A stretch of 64,000 nt of DNA from Sphingobacteriales bacterium (GTDB lineage Bacteria; Bacteroidota; Bacteroidia; Chitinophagales; UBA2359). The translations under genes were made by a program, and so were the position numbers. This document shows, one piece after another, positions 10,572 to 20,305 of this stretch (position 1 is the first letter of the stretch; each line of letters opens with the position of its first letter). The stretch covers positions 155,263 through 219,262 of the forward strand of contig JADJTE010000004.1 in assembly GCA_016711295.1 (NCBI GenBank). Direction: 5' to 3'. The notes below the pieces were generated by a model. That model was not told the DNA's origin. It saw nothing but the letters and a program-made list of their open reading frames with translations, and made no database searches.

Positions 10572-11469
10572 CATTAGCAGAGCAAGTAATCAAAAACATC
10601 ATCAAACGCCTTATCAAAGGTCAAGACTATCGCATTGAAATTGTGGCGTTGATAAATGCTGAATTTCTGCAATTTGCCATAGATTTTTTCAAAAAAGTGG
10701 TCGAAGCCAAGTTAGCAAGCGAGGATTTGACGGTTGATTGGTACAAAAGCCTTTTTGGACAAAAAATTGAGTTCAGAAGAAATCGCAATCAATTCGGGAT
10801 TGAACAAAAAGACAATCACGAATATGCACAATTCAGCCACCAAAGAAACCGTGATTGATGCAGCCAATGAACACTATGATGTACTTTATCAATCAATTAG
10901 TAGCCTCATTGAAGGTCAAAACGAGATTGATTTGACATTGACCGTTAAATTTAGAGGTGTAAGCGTGGATTTGAATATCAACGAAAGTCTAATTGTCATC
11001 AACACTTTGGCAGTCAAAAAGAGCTGCTTTACGAGGTGGTTTATGGAGTACGGCAGGGAAGCAAGTCGAGAAATTTTTGATGATGACACTCTGCAAAGTA
11101 TTTGAAATACCCCCTCGGTATTTTGACCAATCGAAAATCCCAACTTCGATGCGAGAAGTGGATTTTTATTTGATAAATGGCGAACAGTATCACCGTTGCG
11201 AAGTCAAACTAATGGGAAAAGGTAATCCTGAAAGCGCAGACGCTGTAATTGCAAGAGATAGTGCATTGTTTGTCGCTGATAAATTGTCGGGTTTAAACAA
11301 AGAACAATTGGATATACTCAAAGTTGAATGGGTAGAGCTGCGAAATACTGAGGGGTATCTGCGGTTCTCAAAAGTGCTTGACCATTTCAAAATTCCGCAT
11401 CAAAAAATAGTCAAGGACTTGGATGGGAAGATAGAAACGGCATTAGATGAGATATTTTCAGAGAAATAA
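10568..11469 (+). CDS. Type II restriction endonuclease, PD-(D/E)XK, possibly CfrBI-like
   Basis: Overlaps the methyltransferase stop by four bases, as expected for the cognate endonuclease. The reconstructed protein is ~300 residues: MTLAEQVIKNIIKRL at the start, SGLNKKTITNMHNSATKE (helix-turn-helix-like) in the middle, and MREVDFYLINGEQ...CEVKLMGKGNPESAD near the end, where D and ExK form a PD-(D/E)XK catalytic site. Overall character recalls the CfrBI family (CCWWGG), but this is memory-based and uncertain. The frame breaks near 10752 (AAAA instead of AAA before GCC) and near 11018 (AAAAA instead of AAAA before GAGCT). Both are extra A residues in homopolymers, so the enzyme is probably intact in the cell. 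Confidence 0.72.
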
Positions 11470-11582
11470 ATAAAAAAAATGCTGCGAACAAAGCACTGCT
11501 GCCCATAGCCCTCGCGAGGGGTACGGGGTGCATACGTTGGCTGTGCTGACAATGCGAGTATATCTGAACTATTTGTTTTATA

Positions 11583-12728
11583 TTACAAACTCATTAGACA
11601 TTCGGCGGCTTGGTGCAGAGTACTATCCTGTTTGGCAAAACAGAAGCGCAATACCGATTGTTGGGGTTTATTTTGGCTATAAAATACCGATATGGGAATA
11701 GCAGCCACGCCTATATGTTGCGTGAGATAACGGGCAAATTCGGTATCAGGCATAGAACTGATAGCAGAATAATCGAGGAATTGGAAATAAGACCCCCTTG
11801 CTTGTTGGTAGGTAAATCGGCTACCTGTAATGAGTTGCAGGAACAAATCGCGTTTGCGCTCGAAAAAATGGGGCAATTCGGTATAGCGCGTGGGTAGGGA
11901 TAGATAATCTGCAATGGCATATTGCAGGGGCGTATTGACCGAGAAGACTAAAAATTGATGAATGGCTCTAAATTCGCGTGTCAGATTGGGCGGAGCTATG
12001 CAGTAGCCTATTTTCCAGCCCGTAGCATGTAGGGTTTTGCCAAACGAATAGACCGCCAAACTGCGCTGCCGTAAATTGGGATAGCGCAATACGCTTTGGT
12101 GTGCTTGCCCGTCGAATATAATATGTTCATAGACTTCATCGCTCAATACCAATATATCGGTATCGGCAGTTAGCTGGTCTAATTGTTGCAGGTCCTTAGC
12201 AGTAAGGATAGTACCCGATGGATTATGGGGTGTATTGATGATAATCATGCGTGTTCGGGGCGATAGGCGTTGGCGCACTTCGTCCCAAGGTATGCCGAAA
12301 TCGGGGGCTTGTAGGGCTATCGGAATGGGTATGCCGCCATTGGCACGTATAGCGGGTAGGTACGAATCGTAGCAGGGTTCGAATACGATAACCTCATCGG
12401 TGGGATGTACAAACGCGCTGATAGCTGTATAGAGTGCCTGCGTGCCGCCTGCTGTGATGGTAATTTCGGTATCGGGGTCGAGGTGGGTTGCGTACAATAA
12501 GGCGCATTTTTCGGCAATACGCTCGCGTAGAGCGGGCAAACCTGCCATAGGTGCATATTGATTATAACCCTGCTGCATATATTGGTGGGTAAGTTCGACC
12601 AATAGCGGGTCACAAGCAAAATCGGGGAAACCCTGTGACAGGTTGATGGCGTTATGCTCGCGGGCTAATGCCGACATAACGGTAAATATGGTTGTGCCTA
12701 CGTCGGGCAGTTTGGGAGTAAAATTCAT
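11583..12728 (-). CDS. ybdL: PLP-dependent aminotransferase, methionine aminotransferase YbdL type
   Basis: 381 residues, intact class I/II aminotransferase. It shows the N-terminal INLSQGFPDF, the substrate loop YNQYAPMAGLPALRE, INTPHNPSGT, LSDEVYEHIIFDG and the PLP-lysine motif SFGKTLHATGWKIGY, with the arginine of VLRFCFAK near the end. This combination is typical of YbdL-like methionine/aromatic aminotransferases, which transfer the amino group to 2-oxo acids and can complete methionine salvage. The gene is cytosolic and single, transcribed divergently from the SPOR/hldD pair; its -7 box TACCTTTG is at 12752-12759 on the minus strand. KAT-type enzymes are close relatives, so the substrate is inferred. 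Confidence 0.85.
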   Translation of the reverse strand: MNFTPKLPDVGTTIFTVMSALAREHNAINLSQGFPDFACDPLLVELTHQYMQQGYNQYAPMAGLPALRERIAEKCALLYATHLDPDTEITITAGGTQALYTAISAFVHPTDEVIVFEPCYDSYLPAIRANGGIPIPIALQAPDFGIPWDEVRQRLSPRTRMIIINTPHNPSGTILTAKDLQQLDQLTADTDILVLSDEVYEHIIFDGQAHQSVLRYPNLRQRSLAVYSFGKTLHATGWKIGYCIAPPNLTREFRAIHQFLVFSVNTPLQYAIADYLSLPTRYTELPHFFERKRDLFLQLITGSRFTYQQARGSYFQFLDYSAISSMPDTEFARYLTQHIGVAAIPISVFYSQNKPQQSVLRFCFAKQDSTLHQAAECLMSL

Positions 12729-12751
12729 ATTTAGGATTAGGGCTTATTGTG

Positions 12752-12799
12752 CAAAGGTAATTAAAAGTTTGGAATATTGAAATCAAAAAACTACCTTTG
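12752..12799. promoter_or_regulatory. Divergent promoters: aminotransferase (-) and SPOR-hldD (+)
   Basis: On the plus strand TTTG (12768-12771), a 20-base spacer and TACCTTTG (12792-12799) match the Bacteroidota sigma consensus exactly and drive the SPOR-hldD pair. On the minus strand TACCTTTG lies at 12752-12759 for the aminotransferase. The two promoters overlap within 48 bases. Confidence 0.75.
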
Positions 12800-12888
12800 T
12801 ACCGAACAGCGCGGTATGCCAAATTTATTGCGCCGTATTCTTGTTTTGAAATCCGTACTCCTCCTACTCATACAAATTTAGTTCTACC

Positions 12889-13299
12889 ATGCCCATTCGT
12901 TTTGCACTATGGCTCGTTGGAGCGTTTTTTGTATTTGTCCCATTGTCCTGCAAGCCCAAACTGCTGCAGCAAAAGGTCAAATTCAAGTATCTCCTATCAT
13001 CGAAACTATGTTGCAAGCCTATACTAAGGCGCAGCAAGGCGGAACAGACGATGGCAGGCTTTCGGGTTCAGATTGCCCAAGATAGCAACCGCGAAATCAC
13101 CCGCGCCGAGAAAGGCAATGCCCTGCTTAAATTTCCACAGTACGAAGCCTACGAATCGTATGAATCGCCCACATTTAAAATTCGCGTAGGTGATTTCAAA
13201 ACTCGTATTGCCGCCTACAAAGCCCTAAACGACCTGCAACCAACTTTCAAACGCGCTTTTATTGTCGAAGACCGCATACAGATAGCTACTATGCAGTAG
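12889..13299 (+). CDS. Secreted SPOR-domain protein (frame broken twice)
   Basis: The N-terminus MPIRFALWLVGAFFVFV is a signal peptide. Reading continues best in frame 3 between ~12945 and ~13045 (LQAQTAAAKGQIQVSPIIE, giving an Ala-Gln-Ala-type cleavage region) and returns to frame 1 for AGFRVQIAQDSNREITRAEK ... YESPTFKIRVGDFKTRIAAY ... AFIVEDRIQI. The last ~80 residues are a SPOR domain (RVQI, FKIRVGDF), which binds denuded peptidoglycan glycans in division-related proteins. The two indels compensate each other. Small signal-peptide/SPOR proteins of this shape are widespread in Bacteroidota. It precedes hldD by 30 bases, and the two are probably cotranscribed from the promoter at 12768-12799. 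Confidence 0.65.
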   Translation: MPIRFALWLVGAFFVFVPLSCKPKLLQQKVKFKYLLSSKLCCKPILRRSKAEQTMAGFRVQIAQDSNREITRAEKGNALLKFPQYEAYESYESPTFKIRVGDFKTRIAAYKALNDLQPTFKRAFIVEDRIQIATMQ

Positions 13300-13329
13300 C
13301 GTCCTCCATTTTATCTCTTATTATTGTTT

Positions 13330-14304
13330 ATGATAGTTCTTACTGGTGCTGCGGGGTTTATCGGCAGTTGTATGCTGCGTGCCCTCAACGATAAGGGCAT
13401 AGACCAAATTATTTTGTCCGATGCCATACTCGAACCCGCGAAGCGGTGCAATATAGAACACAAAAAATACTTAGGTTGGATTAATCGCGATGGCTTCTTG
13501 AGTTGGAGCAGGTATAGCTATAAAGGTATCAAAGCCGTAATACACTTAGGGGCGCGTACCGATACGACAGAAACAGATACGTCTATTTTTGACCGGCTCA
13601 ACTATCAATACAGCATTGGCGTTTGGCAATTGTGTACCCGCCACCAAATACCGCTCATCTATGCGTCGTCGGCGGCTACCTACGGCAAGGGAGATAAGGG
13701 ATATAGCGATGACCATAGCAACATTAGCCAATTATCGCCCCTTAATGCCTACGGACACTCGAAGCACAATTTTGACCTTTGGGCATTGCAACAAACCGAG
13801 CGACCGCCCCAATGGTATGGGCTGAAATTTTTTAATGTCTATGGACCTAATGAATACCACAAAGGGCGTATGGCATCGGTGGTATACCATGCTCATCGGC
13901 AAATTGCAACTACGGGAGCGGTAAATCTATTCAAATCGCACCGCTCGGACTACCGCGACGGCGAGCAACTGCGCGATTTTATCTATGTCAAAGATTTGAT
14001 AAATGTATGTTTTTTTCTGCTGCGTCAGCAGCCCGAATCGGGCATCTATAATGTAGGTACAGGCAAAACCCGCACCTTTTTAGATTTGGCAAAGGCTGTA
14101 TTTGCTGCCCTTGCTTTGCCACCCGATATCCGGTTTATTGATACGCCCGAAAATATACGTGAAAGTTACCAATACTATACCCAAGCAGAGATGCAAAAAT
14201 TGCGCAGCGTGGGTTATACCGCTCCTTTTCATACGCTCGAACAAGGCGTTGCCGATTATGTTACCAATTATCTGAACATGCCCCACGGATATGCCTACTA
14301 CTAA
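13330..14304 (+). CDS. hldD: ADP-L-glycero-D-manno-heptose 6-epimerase
   Basis: 324 residues, intact. Extended SDR with N-terminal NAD(P)-binding GAAGFIGS, IHLGARTDTTETD, SSAATYG and the catalytic YGHSKHNFD (Tyr-x3-Lys), plus FFNVYGPNEYHKGRMASV and RDFIYVKD. This set identifies HldD/RfaD, which converts ADP-D-glycero- to ADP-L-glycero-manno-heptose for lipopolysaccharide core synthesis. A TTG six bases earlier is in frame, but ATG 13330 gives the standard N-terminus MIVLTGAAGFIGS. It lies downstream of the SPOR gene. About 1 kb of repeat-rich non-coding DNA follows. Confidence 0.92.
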   Translation: MIVLTGAAGFIGSCMLRALNDKGIDQIILSDAILEPAKRCNIEHKKYLGWINRDGFLSWSRYSYKGIKAVIHLGARTDTTETDTSIFDRLNYQYSIGVWQLCTRHQIPLIYASSAATYGKGDKGYSDDHSNISQLSPLNAYGHSKHNFDLWALQQTERPPQWYGLKFFNVYGPNEYHKGRMASVVYHAHRQIATTGAVNLFKSHRSDYRDGEQLRDFIYVKDLINVCFFLLRQQPESGIYNVGTGKTRTFLDLAKAVFAALALPPDIRFIDTPENIRESYQYYTQAEMQKLRSVGYTAPFHTLEQGVADYVTNYLNMPHGYAYY

Positions 14305-14320
14305 GGCAACACTTTCCTAT

Positions 14321-14648
14321 TAGTGGTCTGATTTTTAAGTTTTATACACTTACCTTATACGAGTTTCATGCCTACGGTATTGTCAGGCTTGTGTCTATTA
14401 GATCTTATTGATGTAATATGTTTACGTCATCTTAAAAACAAAATACATTAAATATTTTTTATAATCTATTGTAAATTATTGATAATCAGTAAATTATATC
14501 TTGCATAAATTCCCCTTCTTTGAGGGGGTCAGGGGGAGTTCTTGAACTAACATCTCAATTATCTAACGCTATTTCCTAAGTCATAACGCTTGGAAATGGA
14601 TACATGATAGGCAAAATTAATACTCAAAACTTAAAAATCAGACCACTA
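14321..14648. mobile_element. 328-bp MITE-like element with 23-bp perfect terminal inverted repeats
   Basis: The ends 14321-14343 and 14626-14648 are perfect inverted repeats beginning TAGTGGTCTGATTTTTAAG. There is no coding capacity. If the element proper is taken to start at GTGGTCTG, it is bounded by TA on both sides, which would suit IS630/Tc1-like TA insertion. The right third (about 14510-14625) recurs in inverted orientation at about 34960-35078. A left-end fragment recurs at about 32142-32175. Confidence 0.65.
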
Positions 14649-14650
14649 CC

Positions 14651-14940
14651 AGTCTGTATTTTAAATTTCGGTCACAAATTTCGGTAAATGCTGCTTTGTA
14701 GCAAGGGGTCAAGCAAGATGCCCCCGTTAATTTTTTTACTCAAAATTAGAAACCGCTAATAGAAAGACCGTTTTCTGAGCCTTTTCGGGGCGACATGCTA
14801 ATAGAAACCAAAGGCGGCACCCCGTAGGGGCGATATCTCAATGGCTTGCGTTATAGATTGTAGCAAGGGGTCAAGCAAGATGCCCCCGTTAATTTTTTAC
14901 TCAAAATTAGAAAATCAGACCAATAGTTACAGTAGGATAT
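14651..14940. repeat. Degenerate dispersed repeat remnants
   Basis: Starts with a 57-bp unit (GTCTGTATTTT...GTAGCAAGG) that recurs at 34873-34929 and 35250-35306. CACCCCGTAGGGGCGATAT near 14818 recurs near 35226, and GTAGCAAGGGGTCAAGCAAG occurs twice within this stretch. No coding content is seen; it looks like decayed, partly nested small elements. Confidence 0.55.
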
Positions 14941-14955
14941 ATTTGTTGTCTATTC

Positions 14956-15281
14956 GTAACTATTTAGGCAATGTACTTCTTTGCTCTGATTTATGTTTGT
15001 AGGTCGCATTAATTCCCCGCCCTTATTTTGCTCGCGTTAAGAAATGCGGAATGAAAGGCGTGGCTTGTTTCCTAAATCCACAGCGACAACTCAAAACGTG
15101 CCTACGAAGCCTTGCAAGTACTTCGCCTTGGATTTAGGCACGCCTGTAATGCAGCATTTTAGCGAAAGCAAAATCAAGGCTTGACTTTTTTTGCTTCTTT
15201 TTTGTGTCAAGACAAAAAAGAAGAAACAGAACTACAAAGCAACAATACACAAGTGAGCAGCAAAACCACCTAAATAGTTAC
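14956..15281. mobile_element. Long-class MITE (326 bp), GTAA ends, 8-bp target duplication GTCTATTC
   Basis: Left end GTAACTATTTAGG and right end CCTAAATAGTTAC are inverted repeats. The element is flanked by GTCTATTC at 14948-14955 and 15282-15289. The right duplication contains the glpK stop codon (15284-15286), so the insertion occurred at the very end of glpK. Inside are a CCTAAATCC/GGATTTAGG inverted pair and a perfect 12-bp hairpin CTTCTTTTTTGT/ACAAAAAAGAAG that could fold in the glpK mRNA 3' end. It is ~90% similar to the copy at 29577-29904. No ORF. Confidence 0.9.
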
Positions 15282-15283
15282 GT

Positions 15284-16781
15284 CTATTCTTTTTCCCACT
15301 CCATACAGCGGCGGACGGCTTTCTGCCAACCGCGATACAATTTGTCGCGCTGTTCGGTAGGCATTTGTGGCACAAATCGGGTCAATGATTTTTGTGCTTG
15401 CTCCAAATCGGTATAGGTGTATAGCCCAACTGCCATACCCGCCAGACAAGCTGCCCCTAATGCCGTAGTTTCGATAATGGCAGGTCGTTCGACGGTACAT
15501 TGAGTATATCGGCTTGAAATTGCATGAGCAAATTATTGGCAGATGCGCCGCCGTCGGTGCGCAAGGCTTGTAGCTGGATATGTGCGTCGGCTTGCATTGC
15601 ATCTAATACATCGCGGGTTTGGTAGGCGAGCGATTCGAGCGTAGCTCGCACCAAGTGCGTCTTTTTCACGCCTCGCGTCAAGCCAAAAATAGCTCCTCGC
15701 GCATACATATCCCAATAAGGCGCACCCAGACCCACAAAGCAGGCACTACATATACGCCTTGTGTATCGGGCACTTTGGGGCAAAATCCTCCGAGTCCGGG
15801 GCTTCGTCGAGTAGTTTTAATCCGTCTCGCAGCCATTGCATAGCCGCTCCCGCTATAAAAACGCTGCCCTCTAAGGCATAAGTGATTTTTCCGCCTATGC
15901 CCCAAGCGATGGTAGAAAGCAAGCCGTTTTGCGACAAAATGGGCTGGCTGCCCGTATTCATAAGCATAAAACAACCCGTGCCATAGGTATTTTTTGCCAT
16001 ACCCTCTGACAAACAGGCTTGCCCAAATAAAGCAGATTGTTGGTCGCCTGCCATGCCGCCTATGGGCAGCGATACGCCCCCAAACCATTTCGGTAGGCTG
16101 TGTCCTACTACGCCACTCGAATCCGGTTACTTGGGGCAGCAAGGAAGGCGGAATATCTAAGGCACGCAAGAGTGTTGCGTCCCATTGGCGCGTTTGTATA
16201 TCGAACAGCATGGTGCGCGAGGCATTGCTATAATCGGTAGCGTGTATTTGCCCGCCCGTCAATTGCCACAACAACCACGTATCGATAGTACCAAAACATA
16301 GCTCGCCTTGTTCAGCTTGTCGGCGAGCGTCAGGCACATTGTCTAATAGCCATTTTATTTTAGTGCCCGAAAAATAAGCATCTATGACCAAGCCCGTTTG
16401 TCGGCGTACATAATCAGTATAGCCCTGTTGTTTTAGGTCGTCGCAAATGGTGGTTGTGCGGCGGTCTTGCCATACGATGGCGTTATAGATAGGTTTGCCC
16501 GTATGCCGATTCCATATTACGGTTGTTTCGCGTTGGTTCGTAATACCTATGGCAGCTATTTGGGCAGGGCTGATGCCCACTTGGGCAATAACAGTTTGGG
16601 CGGTAGCCAATTGGGTTTGCCATATTTCGTCGGGCTTATGCTCGACCCAAGCGGCTTGGGGATAAATTTGGGCAAATTCGCGCTGGGCAATGCCGCAGAT
16701 GCGCCTTTGGGCATCGAACAAAATAGCACGCGAACTAGTCGTGCCTTGGTCGAGGGCGAGGATATATTTGGACTGTGACAT
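15284..16781 (-). CDS. glpK: Glycerol kinase
   Basis: FGGY-family kinase phosphorylating glycerol to sn-glycerol 3-phosphate in the cytosol. From ATG 16781 the protein begins MSQSKYILALDQGTTSSRA (phosphate-binding), followed by ITNQRETTVIW, IYNAIVWQDRRT, GTIDTWLLWQLTGG, GGMAGDQQSALFGQ, KNTYGTGCFMLMNTG and LRTDGGASANNLLMQFQADI, all characteristic of GlpK. The C-terminus is CMEWEKE. Frame changes near 16125, 16060, 15770 and 15490 break it into pieces, but every conserved block is present in one frame or another, so error is likelier than decay. A strong promoter lies at 16863-16893. A MITE abuts the stop codon. No glpF or glpD is visible nearby. Confidence 0.88.
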
Positions 16782-16862
16782 GGTGGTATCGATAGATAGT
16801 AGGAGGCGCACAACCGTAGTTAAGAGGGGCATATACGGGCTTTGGCATAGATGCTTAGGCGG

Positions 16863-16893
16863 CAAAGTTAGGGATAGACTTCCTATATTCAAA
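16863..16893 (-). promoter_or_regulatory. glpK promoter
   Basis: On the minus strand TTTG (16890-16893), a 19-base spacer and TAACTTTG (16863-16870) match TTTG-N19-21-TAnnTTTG. The leader to ATG 16781 is about 75 bases. Confidence 0.75.
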
Positions 16894-17019
16894 CACTAAA
16901 TGCGAGATTATTTTGAGGCAAGTTCAGAAATTTGACCGTGTTACATGATAATAATGGGGCAAAGAAGTTTCGTGTTACCGAGTTTTTTTACCATTTTAGC
17001 GCGTATAGATGCTTGTTTT

Positions 17020-17224
17020 GGTAATAGAACTGCTATTATAGCGGAGATTATGTACTTTTGTGGTGGGATTATTTTTTTCCATCCAATATGACTGATAACA
17101 ATAAAGTATTGTTTATGGATATTCATTCTGGTAATAGATTTGCTATTATAACGGGGATTATGTACTTTTGTGGTGGGATTATTTTTTCCATCCAATATGG
17201 CTGATGATAATAAAGTATTGTTTA
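17020..17224. repeat. Direct repeat of ~95 bp, two copies
   Basis: 17020-17115 and 17130-17224 are close copies (GGTAATAGA...GCTATTATA...GGTGGGATTATTTTT...AAAGTATTGTTTA) separated by 14 bases. Only short spurious ORFs are present. The pair lies in the 785-base gap between glpK and the heparinase-like gene. The function is unknown; it may be a duplicated remnant or a small RNA. Confidence 0.7.
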
Positions 17225-17241
17225 ATAGTATTTGATTTATT

Positions 17242-17363
17242 GTAACTGTTTAGCCTTGTAGGGGGAATAGCCATTTCTAAGGGAATATGCAGCGATGTCA
17301 GGCATTATTAGATAAGTATTGCTCATTACCCCATACCCAAAACCCTATACCCTAAATGATTAC
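17242..17363. mobile_element. Short-class MITE (122 bp), 8-bp target duplication GATTTATT
   Basis: Ends GTAACTGTTTAG and CTAAATGATTAC are imperfect inverted repeats, each with a base change from the family consensus. It is flanked by GATTTATT at 17234-17241 and 17364-17371. The internal sequence matches the copies at 35088, 44525, 46432 (inverted) and 52539. It has the most diverged ends of the seven, so it may be the oldest copy. Confidence 0.88.
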
Positions 17364-17408
17364 GATTTATTTGCGTCTTGTTTTTAGGTGCAAATTCTTA
17401 TGACTTGG

Positions 17409-17530
17409 GTGCAGAAATGCAAAATTGATACAATTAATTTTAATTAAAATTTGTAATAAATTTATTTTTAGCAATTTACATAATTTGTAATTAATAAATA
17501 TTTTTATAAAATTATTTATTTCGCAAGAGT
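17409..17530. repeat. Dispersed ~120-bp AT-rich repeat (copy 1) upstream of the heparinase-like gene
   Basis: Shares GCAAAATTGATACA and TAATTTTAATT at one end and TAATTAATAAATATTTTT...AAAATTATTT at the other with copies at 21707-21823 and 41592-41710. Its ends are only weakly inverted. It ends 36 bases before ATG 17567 and so may contribute leader or promoter sequence. Confidence 0.5.
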
Positions 17531-17566
17531 CCCTTATTCTACACAAATGATAGAAAACAATTATTT

Positions 17567-20214
17567 ATGATGCAAAAATTAACTACCTGTATTTTGTATA
17601 CGCTATTTTGTTATGTATGTATGCCAAATTCGGCGGCTCAAATTGTAACCACACATCCGCGCGTACTGCTTAACGGAGCCATTAAAGCTCAATTATTGAA
17701 CAAAAAGAACAATAATGAAGCCTCGTGGCAAGCACTCCAAGCGAAAGCCGATGAATTGGTAACTTATACCGTCTTGTCTTGGAACGAAAATACCTATACC
17801 TCCGAACCAAGCAACCATATTTGCTACTCCTACCAAGGCGGCGGCTGGTATGACGCGGCATTTAATTTGGGTATGGCACACAAATTGAGAAAAGGCAATG
17901 CTACGGGCCACCAACCCGATATATATTCAAACAAATTGATAGCGTTAGCCGATACCATATTAGCTGCCCAAGACAACTATTTTTTGTATGGTGCTAACGA
18001 CACTATCCGTCCTATTCGAGTAGATAGCTACTACCCGTCGCGATTTGTGTGCCGTGCGGTGGCGGTCATATACGATTGGTGTTACGACGAATTGGGCAGC
18101 ACGCGCCGAACCCAATTAGCCAATCTAATGAACCATTACTACGACGCCATACGCACTAACGGATATCAGACACAAGCGAGGTCGGGCGATAATTATTTTA
18201 GTGGGCATTTTGTGGGCATTGGCTTTATGGGTTATGCTACACACGGCGATAACAGCCGCGCCCAAGAAATGATAAATTGGGCTGATAACCGATTTGATGG
18301 CAGTATGTATGCCTCATTAGGTGCAGACACCGCTGCAACATACTTCACCCAAACTTTTTTGGGCAATTATCCCATTATCTTATCTACCGAAACGTATAAC
18401 AATCCTACCCATATCGTAGGTGCACCTTGTCAAGGAGGTGTTTATGTAGAGGGTTGGGCTTATGGCGCAACTCTGGCAAGGGTATTAGATTATATGCAGG
18501 TGCGCCAGACCGCTGCCAACGAAGCTACCTTTGATGCCTACCACCCCGCTAGTTGGTAGCCTTACTCAAAGCCCAAAAACACTCACTGCACCCCAACCGA
18601 AGCGAAATCGATTTTTTTTCCGATTACGGAGGCAGCTACGGAGCTTTTGCCCCCCTATACCTTACTACTCGATTGGCATCTATACTATCCAATACGCCCG
18701 AAGGCGCAGGAGCGCAGCATTTGCGCTACAATTTTGTGCAGCCACCCGACAATGAATGTTTGTTTAGTTCGGGTTTTGTCTTTCCCGACGAAGCGTGGGA
18801 GCGTTTTTATTTTGAAGACCTAAGCCGACCCTCTATACCTATGGACGAACCTCTGTATTACAGCGGTTTTCCCGATTCCTACCCGCAAGCCCAGCATAAC
18901 AATTTGTCTTTGCCTTATTTTATGGTGCGCAGTTCTTGGGATACCGCAGCTACTTGGGCATCGGCAAAAATGGGGGCAGCTATGTACGAAGGACACGAAC
19001 ACCGCCAAGCAGGGCATATAGCTCTAAAACGAAACAGCGATTTTTTGCTCATCGAAGCCAGCATTTTTAAAGATTCGCCCGGTGAAGACTGCGGAGGCTT
19101 GGTGGGAAATAATGTATATGCCAGCAATTCGGCATTTTGCAATACCTTGTTTTTTCACGATTATAATGAATATATGTATTCGGGCGACTATTATATCGGC
19201 GGACAATCGTCTTGGGGGCAAGACCAAGTAGTAGCTGCCGAACAAAACGACCTATTTTCTTATATTCGCAGCGACCTAAGCTCTGCTTACTACCGCTCGT
19301 ATGATACTACGCAGTGGGATATGCGAAAATTGCGTTATTTTTATCGCAGTTTTGTGTACTTGCCCGCCGCCAATGCATTTGTCGTATTTGACCAAGTAAA
19401 AGCCGATAACTCTACCAATCCTGCAGGGCAATATATCAAAGAATTGCGCTGGCATACGCCCGCTACGCCCACCCTTAGCAACGGCAACCAAGTGACGGCT
19501 ACTTATCGGCAATCAAAACTGAACTTACATACGCTTTTGCCCCAAAATGCCAATATTGCCCTCATAGACGAGAGCAATAATCCCGACAATACCACTTATT
19601 ATGGCGGGGCAAATGCCGATTCGCCTACTTGGCGCATTGCCGTCAAACACAGCGACAGTAATATTTTGGAACACCCTTTCCTGACCGTTTTTAGTGCGGG
19701 AAATTTAGAGTTACCTAATATGAATACCGATAATATTGCCAGCAACGATAATAATATGGTGGGCGCAGCCATTACCTTAGCAGATAGCAGCCGCTTTGTA
19801 GTATTGTTTAACCAACAAAGCGGACAAACGCCGCCGCCCATTAGTACCACTACCTATAACTATGCCGCGTCAGGGCAGACTATCCATACACTTTGCGGTA
19901 TGCAGCCCAATACGCTGTATGACGTGATAGACAATGGCAATTCTATTACCGCAAATGCTACGCCGACGGGTAGTTTTTTGAGCAGCGTGAGCGGTGTATT
20001 GCGCTTTTGCAGTATTCGCCCCCTTATTGCGGGCGATGCCCAAGTTTGCACGAATGAAACCTATACCTACGCCGTATCGAATATAGCGGGCAGTACTTAT
20101 ATCTGGACAATAACAGGCGGCACCATACTAAGCGGGCAAGGCACGCACCAAGTTACAGTGCAATGGAGCAACGGCACGGCGGGAACGCTGAATGTGGTGC
20201 AAGAGATAGATTAG
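17567..20214 (+). CDS. Secreted heparinase II/III-like polysaccharide lyase with C-terminal PKD-like tail
   Basis: The signal peptide covers residues 1-25 (CILYTLFCYVCMPNSAAQ). An alpha-toroid domain follows (HPRVLLNGAIKAQLL, SGDNYFSGHFVGIGFMGYATHGD). The C-terminal beta-sandwich of heparinase II/III-type lyases includes YEGHEHRQAGHIALKRN, the counterpart of the GHxHAD catalytic/metal region, and ALRFCSIRP-like strands. The last ~60 residues (AGSTYIWTITGGTILSGQG) are a PKD-like module nearly identical to the ends of the next two genes. No T9SS sorting domain follows. The enzyme probably cleaves an acidic polysaccharide outside the cytoplasm; the substrate is not predictable. The frame breaks once near 18553 (a single base in AGTTGGTAG). 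First of three co-oriented secreted genes. Confidence 0.75.
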
Positions 20215-20305
20215 CAAATATTGGAATATTATGCACCATTGCTGTCCTTTATAGAAAAATACGCGACACTTAAAACTCATCACTATTTACACTCCAACTA
20301 TTGTT

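Noticed and set aside
10734..11105. Programmed frameshifting in the restriction endonuclease at A-runs
   Set aside because: The runs are short (AAAA, AAAAA), two shifts would be needed, and similar breaks occur in many unrelated genes; sequence error is simpler.
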